From Xanthobacteraceae bacterium (GTDB lineage: Bacteria > Pseudomonadota > Alphaproteobacteria > Rhizobiales > Xanthobacteraceae): 8,221 nucleotides of DNA. A program made the position numbers and the translations under genes. This document shows, in pieces, positions 5,179 through 8,221 of the stretch. Position 1 is the first letter of the stretch. The number at the start of each line of letters is the position of its first letter. Under the pieces are notes generated by a model. It had not been told where the DNA came from and made no database searches. It was given only the letters and a program-made list of their open reading frames with translations. The stretch covers positions 1 through 8,221 of the forward strand of contig JASHYD010000670.1 in assembly GCA_030043175.1 (NCBI GenBank), written 5' to 3'.

Positions 5179-5209
5179 GCCCACCAAATGTGGGCTGCAC
5201 GTAGTGCAG
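5179..5209. ncRNA. Two abutting hairpins upstream of the small-protein operon (structured leader candidate)
   Basis: GCCCAC-CAAAT-GTGGGC (5179-5195) and CTGCAC-GTA-GTGCAG (5195-5209) are both perfect with 6-bp arms and share one base. A further perfect hairpin, GCCGG-TCTG-CCGGC, sits near 5260-5275, and CCCCGGGG near 5140-5150. They lie between the two-helix membrane protein gene and the first small gene, in the leader of the latter if transcription runs leftward. This may be a regulatory leader or a processed intercistronic region; no known riboswitch class is recognised. Confidence 0.3.
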
Positions 5210-5299
5210 TTCGATGAGGCAAGTTTTCAAATAGAATGATCCCCACCACGACGCGCCAGCCGGTCTGCCGGCCCTGGACAGCAGAGCGCGACAAGCAGG

Positions 5300-5636
5300 T
5301 TACGCGCGAAGGATTGGCGCAGGACTCGTCTCATTTGAACTATACGCCAAAGCCAGGGCAAAAGCGAAGATCACTGCAGCGGTCGCTGGCGAGAGGGTTA
5401 CAATGGCTGCCGTAAGGAAATCGCGAGGACGGTGACCGCAAGCGCCCCCACGAGGGTCGCAGTCGCACGTGCCAAGTGCTGACCAACTCCTCCTTCCCTG
5501 AATTGATGCGCCTGCCGAGTGTTCTTGTATTTACAATCTTGCTTCCGTCTTCCCGAGGATACGTATATTCATGAGTGTTGATTGGCCGATAGTCCTCCCC
5601 GAGTATGACGTGATCGTTTGCATCCGTCGTCGGCAC
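5300..5636 (-). pseudogene. Two-helix membrane protein, hypothetical, two frameshifts
   Basis: From GTG 5636 the frame reads MPTTDANDHVILGEDYRP, INTHEYTYPREDGSKIVNTR, then TLGRRINSGKE, a polar 49-residue domain. After a shift near 5485-5495 it reads RATATLVGALAVTVLAISL (helix 1). After another near 5410-5420 it reads ATAAVIFAFALALAYSSNE (helix 2), then TSPAPILRA and TAA 5300-5302. Adding two bases gives exactly 113 codons. Conserved-looking hydrophobic segments in successive frames argue that it is one gene with two one-base losses. No family recognised. The start is uncertain because no ribosome binding site precedes the GTG and the frame stays open further upstream. It diverges from the + strand gene at 5678 and is followed on the same strand by the small-protein operon. 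Confidence 0.5.
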
Positions 5637-5677
5637 ATGATTAACTTTAAACCGAACTCGCCATTGGGAGGTGCCGT

Positions 5678-6022
5678 ATGACCGACCTCGACGCCCTCCA
5701 GACGATGCTCCTCGACGAGTTCGCGCGTATCCACGATCGACTCAACACGATCGAGCACAAGCTCGGTCTGATCCCGAATTTGAATCTCCTGCTCACTGGA
5801 GCTTGCTCGGTGCGTTTTAAAACAGCCGAGGTCAACCGGTCGCAGTCGCTGGATCGTTTGTCGGTGCCGGCCGGTCTTCCCGGCAGGCCGCGAGGCAGAG
5901 ACTGGAGGAGACTGAATTGCCGCAGGACGTCCTCCAAGCCCCGCTCCTCGATAACCTTGCCGACATGCGGGACCGCCCCGCCTGTGCGCCCATTACGACG
6001 AGGCTGCCGCCAAGCAGATTAA
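5678..6022 (+). CDS. Small coiled-coil-like protein, hypothetical; C-terminal part doubtful
   Basis: ATG 5678 has GGGAGG 6 bp upstream, a strong start. The first 35 residues (MTDLDALQTMLLDEFARI, HDRLNTIEHKLGLIPNL) form an amphipathic helix with heptad-like spacing, typical of small coiled-coil proteins. From about residue 50 the frame becomes Arg/Pro-rich and unlike real protein. Another frame supplies PVFPAGREAETGGD ending at TGA 5913-5915, just before the next start. So the true protein may end at 5915 after a shift. It is the first of a run of closely packed + strand small ORFs. No family recognised. Confidence 0.45.
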   Translation: MTDLDALQTMLLDEFARIHDRLNTIEHKLGLIPNLNLLLTGACSVRFKTAEVNRSQSLDRLSVPAGLPGRPRGRDWRRLNCRRTSSKPRSSITLPTCGTAPPVRPLRRGCRQAD

Positions 6023-6119
6023 GCTCGTGCAGAAAGTCGGACTGTCAGGGACGCGCACGGGATGCCGCCGCCACTTCCCACCGCCGCTCGCACTCGCGAT
6101 TATCGACCCAGTGGGGTGA
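5917..6119 (+). pseudogene. Small ORF of the 5678-6738 cassette, one frameshift
   Basis: TTG 5917 is preceded by GGAGGAG with 6-bp spacing. It reads (M)PQDVLQAPLLDNLADMRD. After one lost base near 5970-5980 it continues HYDEAAAKQIKLVQKVGLSG and runs to TGA 6117-6119, three bases before the next ATG (6123). Corrected length is about 67 residues. The helical, balanced composition of both parts contrasts with the Arg-rich alternative frames. Function unknown. Confidence 0.35.
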
Positions 6120-6122
6120 GTT

Positions 6123-6263
6123 ATGACCTTCCCCGGCATCCCGGTCCACAAAGGCCCTTGCTACGGCTGCGGCACCAGAAACTATCCGCTGTCCGTCTCC
6201 GGCCCGAATTATTGCGAGCCGGTGTCGGATGATCCGATCATACTGCGGGGTCTGATCAAGTGA
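6123..6263 (+). CDS. 46-residue Cys-containing small protein, hypothetical
   Basis: It runs from ATG 6123 to TGA 6261-6263. GGGGTGA lies 4 bp upstream. The sequence starts MTFPGIPVHKGPCYGCGTRN and ends DDPIILRGLIK. It contains CYGC and a third Cys 15 residues later (NYCEP), enough for a partial metal site or a Cys-X-X-Cys redox motif, but a fourth ligand is not obvious. It sits between two small genes: the ribosome binding site of the gene at 6272 overlaps its stop. Too short to place in a family by eye. Confidence 0.5.
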   Translation: MTFPGIPVHKGPCYGCGTRNYPLSVSGPNYCEPVSDDPIILRGLIK

Positions 6264-6271
6264 GGCGAATC

Positions 6272-6568
6272 ATGGTCAAGGACACTATCGAATTTCGCAT
6301 GTCTCCCTCCGGAGAGGGACAGAAGCTTCACGACGTGGAGGGCAGTGTACGCTTTGTCCACGACGGCCATGCCATGCAGTCTGTGGTTGCTATTGCAATC
6401 AGGTTGGTTAAGACGGGCGTCTCTGACGACGAGGCTGTCGAGCGCGCTTTCGCGATGACCGACAAGATTATGCAGGGGATGCTTGATCGCGGCTGGGCGG
6501 TGATGGCACCGACATTTGCCGAGAGGGGCGATGATCGGCGAGTGGGATTTCTAGACCCGGCAGGGTGA
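6272..6568 (+). CDS. 98-residue hypothetical protein
   Basis: ATG 6272 is chosen over GTG 6260 because GAGG (6262-6265) lies 6 bp upstream and the preceding gene ends at 6263. The protein is acidic and soluble: MVKDTIEFRMSPSGEGQKL, then a likely beta strand VEGSVRFVHDGHAMQSVVAI, a helix DDEAVERAFAMTDKIMQGML, and a loose C-terminus ending VGFLDPAG. No signal peptide or membrane segment. Family not recognised; small-gene context suggests a phage or accessory cassette. The frame appears intact. Confidence 0.6.
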   Translation: MVKDTIEFRMSPSGEGQKLHDVEGSVRFVHDGHAMQSVVAIAIRLVKTGVSDDEAVERAFAMTDKIMQGMLDRGWAVMAPTFAERGDDRRVGFLDPAG

Positions 6569-6738
6569 TCAGTGGACCGCCCTGTCGATATCCATCCCTC
6601 CGCTCGTCGAGCTCGGACATAGAGCTGGAGCGGCGAGCCGATCGTCTGCGAGTGGACTGGTCGCTCTTTGAGGCTGTCGTGTTACCTGCCTTCAGGCGCT
6701 TAAGCAGCCGACGAGCTGAGCCATGCAACCCCCTGTGA
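6565..6738 (+). CDS. Small helical ORF overlapping its neighbours, hypothetical
   Basis: GTG 6565 overlaps the stop of the previous gene (GTGA). The frame is open to TGA 6736-6738, past the start at 6723. The C-terminal half, DIELERRADRLRVDWSLFEA followed by VVLPAFRRL, is a convincing amphipathic helix region. The first 15 residues are Pro/Ser-rich and may be out of frame. About 57 residues. No family recognised. Confidence 0.3.
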   Translation: MISGPPCRYPSLRSSSSDIELERRADRLRVDWSLFEAVVLPAFRRLSSRRAEPCNPL

Positions 6739-7065
6739 CGTCCTCTCGTCCTCCCGGTAGGAGCCCGTGGCAGCCGACTGATTGGTTCAGAAGTCCGCTT
6801 CGACTTGACGTATCCGCGATCACGTCCGGCGGCGCTGCCTGGACGCTCGATTGTGCGGTCGATGATCCGACCCGCGCCTTGCCGAATCCATTGCTAAACC
6901 CGGCCAGCCCGCCGATGTGAGTGGCGGCGGCCAGCCCGGCGCTCGGAATGTCGCCGTCGACAATTCCAGCAATTGTTCGGGAGCAGTCTCTCCAGTGGAT
7001 CGTCCGGCAGGGTGACTGCCCAAGACTTCTCGATCACTCAGCCGACCGCGTGGCGCTTGACGCTA
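6723..7065 (+). pseudogene. Phage-structural-like protein, frameshifted
   Basis: ATG 6723 begins MQPPVTSSRPPGRSPWQPTD, then WFRSPLRLDVSAITSGGAAW, then a DDPT motif, and stops at 6918-6920. The pattern WxPxDWxxSPxxL..V followed by DDP resembles small structural proteins found in alphaproteobacterial prophages (recalled, unverified). The sequence appears to continue in the next frame as SGGGQPGARNVAVDNSSN (about 6917-6975), and then as VTAQDFSITQPTAWRLTL (about 7012-7065), a beta-rich end. Both shifts fit one-base losses. Weak ribosome binding site (GAGCTGAG). The end is uncertain. Confidence 0.35.
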
Positions 7066-7246
7066 TTCATCGCTGGGATCGATCGCGATGTTCAGGATGA
7101 ACGCAAGGTTCAGAATGTCAGCTCGTGTAGGAGGACTGGACCAATAGACGGGCGACGATGCAGCCTCCGATTTGGTCCGAAATGGCCCATCACCCGTCAT
7201 GGAACACGTAGACTATTGGCGATTGAGAAGGCGAGTTATCGAAGGC
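7066..7246. other. Gap before the terminator, nothing recognised
   Basis: A short frame from ATG 7090 (MFRMNARFRMSARVGG to TAG 7147-7149) has no ribosome binding site. No RNA gene or repeat is seen. Confidence 0.35.
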
Positions 7247-7272
7247 AAAGGGCGGCCCGGAGACCGCCCTTT
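7247..7272. terminator. Bidirectional hairpin terminator
   Basis: AAAGGGCGG (7247-7255), an 8-nt loop, and CCGCCCTTT (7264-7272) form a perfect 9-bp GC-rich stem with A/T flanks that can end transcripts from both sides. It lies about 87 bp past the stop of the leftward BA14K-like gene and downstream of the rightward small-gene cassette, as expected between convergent units. Confidence 0.75.
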
Positions 7273-7358
7273 GGATCGCTGCTGAGTGGCTTTGTGAACG
7301 GCAACTTAGCCGACGAGCCTTCGTCCGTCTCGCAAATCAGCACGTTCAGCGACGTGGC

Positions 7359-7868
7359 TCATGGACAGGAATGGCGCTGGCCATCGTTGCCCAGATAGGT
7401 TCCGGTTTTCGGATCGTATGACCGGAAGCGCTGCATGCAGGAGGCGATTGGATCGCCGACGGGTGGGCCGCCAGCATACCCGGGCGGGCCGCCGACGGGT
7501 GGGCCGCCAGCATACCCGGGCGGGGGCGCGCCCGCATTGCCAGGCAGAGGCGCCGAATAACCTGGGCAGACTTGGACCGGCTGGCCAGTATAGCCGACGA
7601 CGCGGCCCGCACCATCATAGATAGGCCGGGACGCCCAATAGCAGCCTGGCGCGTAAACCGGTGCCGCATAGCCGTCGTAGACAACATAGCCAGGAGGCCG
7701 CGAGGCAATGATGGCCCCGGCGATGACGGCGCCGCCGACGACGCCGGCGGCAATACCTGGTCCCCATCCCCATCCTCGCTTCCACCAAGCGGAGGCGTCC
7801 GTCGCCGTCGCGGCCACCATCACTACAATCGTTGCTGCGCCGAGTAAGCTAACGATGGTCTTCTTCAT
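7359..7868 (-). CDS. Secreted BA14K-like protein with Gly/Pro-rich linker
   Basis: The protein is 169 residues. ATG 7866-7868 has AAGGAG about 7 bp upstream; the TTG one codon earlier is less likely. Residues 1-27 form a signal peptide with cleavage after ASA (VVMVAATATDASA). Residues 33-56 are a Gly/Ala-rich hydrophobic segment (GWGPGIAAGVVGGAVIAGAI) that may be membrane-associated. A Tyr/Gly-rich middle follows, then a tandem 12-residue repeat (PPGYAGGPPVGG, PPGYAGGPPVGD; 116-139). The C-terminus, CMQRFRSYDPKTGTYLGNDG then QRHSCP, is the BA14K motif known from a Brucella immunoreactive 14-kDa protein with lectin-like activity. Cys76, 101, 144 and 168 may form disulfides. It likely acts in the envelope. 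The frame is intact and ends at a strong terminator downstream. Confidence 0.88.
   Translation of the reverse strand: MKKTIVSLLGAATIVVMVAATATDASAWWKRGWGWGPGIAAGVVGGAVIAGAIIASRPPGYVVYDGYAAPVYAPGCYWASRPIYDGAGRVVGYTGQPVQVCPGYSAPLPGNAGAPPPGYAGGPPVGGPPGYAGGPPVGDPIASCMQRFRSYDPKTGTYLGNDGQRHSCP
7455..7524 (-). repeat. 36-bp tandem duplication inside the BA14K-like gene
   Basis: Two copies of a 34-base identical unit start at 7455 and 7491, period 36, so exactly 12 codons are duplicated and the frame is kept. The near-perfect DNA identity shows recent duplication, and the copy number may vary between strains. Confidence 0.85.
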
Positions 7869-8040
7869 CAATGTCTCCTTGGGGGGTTGGCGGGCGCCGC
7901 GCGTGCAGACCGGGATTTCCTCAGATTCCGAATGCAGGTCCGGAAACCTGCTGATCGACCCGTGTGGGCCGTGCTGGAGACACCACGGCGGACCTGACCG
8001 AATTCATTGCTCCCAAAATGAGTAAGGCTGCCATCGTGAT
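7869..8040. other. Upstream region of the BA14K-like gene
   Basis: The promoter of the leftward gene must lie here, but no clear -35/-10 pair stands out. GGAAACCTGCTGATC-type sequence is present without recognised symmetry. No ORF is convincing. Confidence 0.3.
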
Positions 8041-8090
8041 ACGGAGAGGAACATTACGGGATTATGAACGGCACATTACCGAATAATCGC
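8041..8090 (+). repeat. Transposon-end-like repeat matching the miniature element
   Basis: ACGGAGAGGAACATTACGGG is followed by ATTATGAACGGC and ACATTACCGAATAATCG. CATTACG (8052-8058) and CATTACC (8074-8080) are 22 bp apart, as in both ends of the element at 1650-1797. A gene ends just inside at 8113, so this is probably the left end of a larger element that continues beyond the window. Confidence 0.6.
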
Positions 8091-8112
8091 GCCTCAATCT
8101 AATTTGACAGAG

Positions 8113-8221
8113 TCACACTCGTTGTTGTCTATGGCGGCTGTGTGCTGCGGCTCGGAAACGGGATTGGATGGCGCCGAGCCGCCGCTGGTGACGTTCGTTG
8201 ATCCGGCGCACCAGCGCCTCC
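8113..8221 (-). CDS. 3' end of a gene running off the window, possibly the element's transposase/recombinase
   Basis: On the minus strand a frame enters from the edge: EALVRRINERHQRRLGAIQS, then RFRAAAHSRHRQQRV and TGA (8113-8115). Only about 35 residues are visible, basic and helical. Its stop is about 35 bp from a transposon-end-like repeat, a usual position for a transposase or recombinase gene. No family can be read from this piece; other frames are also open, so the frame itself is uncertain. Confidence 0.3.
   Translation of the reverse strand, partial: EALVRRINERHQRRLGAIQSRFRAAAHSRHRQQRV

Noticed and set aside
5067..5204. 45-codon plus-strand ORF (MRSVIKAKNTRIDFRCT...) with AGGAGGTGACA upstream
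   Set aside because: Its ribosome binding site is good, but the product is of random composition and it is antisense to the first micro-protein gene, which has operon context. Kept as a weaker alternative.
7455..7524. Possible CRISPR-like repeat
   Set aside because: Only two copies, directly abutting with no spacers, and in-frame within a coding region.
7346..7753. 135-residue minus-strand frame overlapping the BA14K-like gene
   Set aside because: It is a frame shadow; the intact BA14K-like frame has a signal peptide, domain and ribosome binding site.

Overview
The window is GC-rich and looks like an accessory, partly decayed stretch of an alphaproteobacterial chromosome. A Bradyrhizobium/Rhodopseudomonas-type host is my best guess. 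It rests on a BA14K-like secreted protein, a collagen-like lipoprotein, a divergent MarR/isoprenylcysteine-methyltransferase-like pair and an MscL with a C-terminal zinc ribbon. This is judged from memory of those families, not from a search. No rRNA, tRNA or CRISPR array is visible.

Layout. Bases 1-630 hold two gene relics on the + strand: the N-terminus of thymidine phosphorylase (deoA), then the DNA-binding half of an OhrR/MarR-type regulator. About 630-1229 has no convincing gene. At 1230-1619 (-) lies an intact collagen-like lipoprotein gene. Just upstream of it is a miniature inverted-repeat element (about 1650-1797). Its ends match the sequence at 8041-8090, next to a gene that runs off the right edge. 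At 1962-2388 (-) is mscL, readable only across four frameshifts, preceded by a small coupled ORF (2390-2551). At 2824-3954 an intact integral-membrane methyltransferase-family gene (-) and a MarR regulator gene (+) diverge from a short promoter region containing a perfect 10-bp inverted repeat that overlaps a TTGACA-17-TAGAAT promoter.

About 3955-5300 contains few long ORFs. On the - strand it carries three tightly packed genes for 29-39-residue proteins (4811-5116), downstream of a frameshifted two-helix membrane protein gene (5300-5636). Several RNA-like hairpins surround the trio. From 5678 to about 7065 a run of small, closely spaced + strand ORFs resembles a phage-type small-gene cassette, again partly frameshifted. 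A strong hairpin terminator (7247-7272) separates it from a convergent, intact gene for a secreted BA14K-like protein (7359-7868, -).

How the parts work together. Two units can be read with confidence. One is the MarR regulator controlling itself and the divergent methyltransferase through the palindrome. The other is the three-gene micro-protein operon. The most distinctive general feature is that many genes are interrupted by one-base shifts, mostly losses, while the encoded residues stay conserved. This is either very recent decay or indel error in the assembly.
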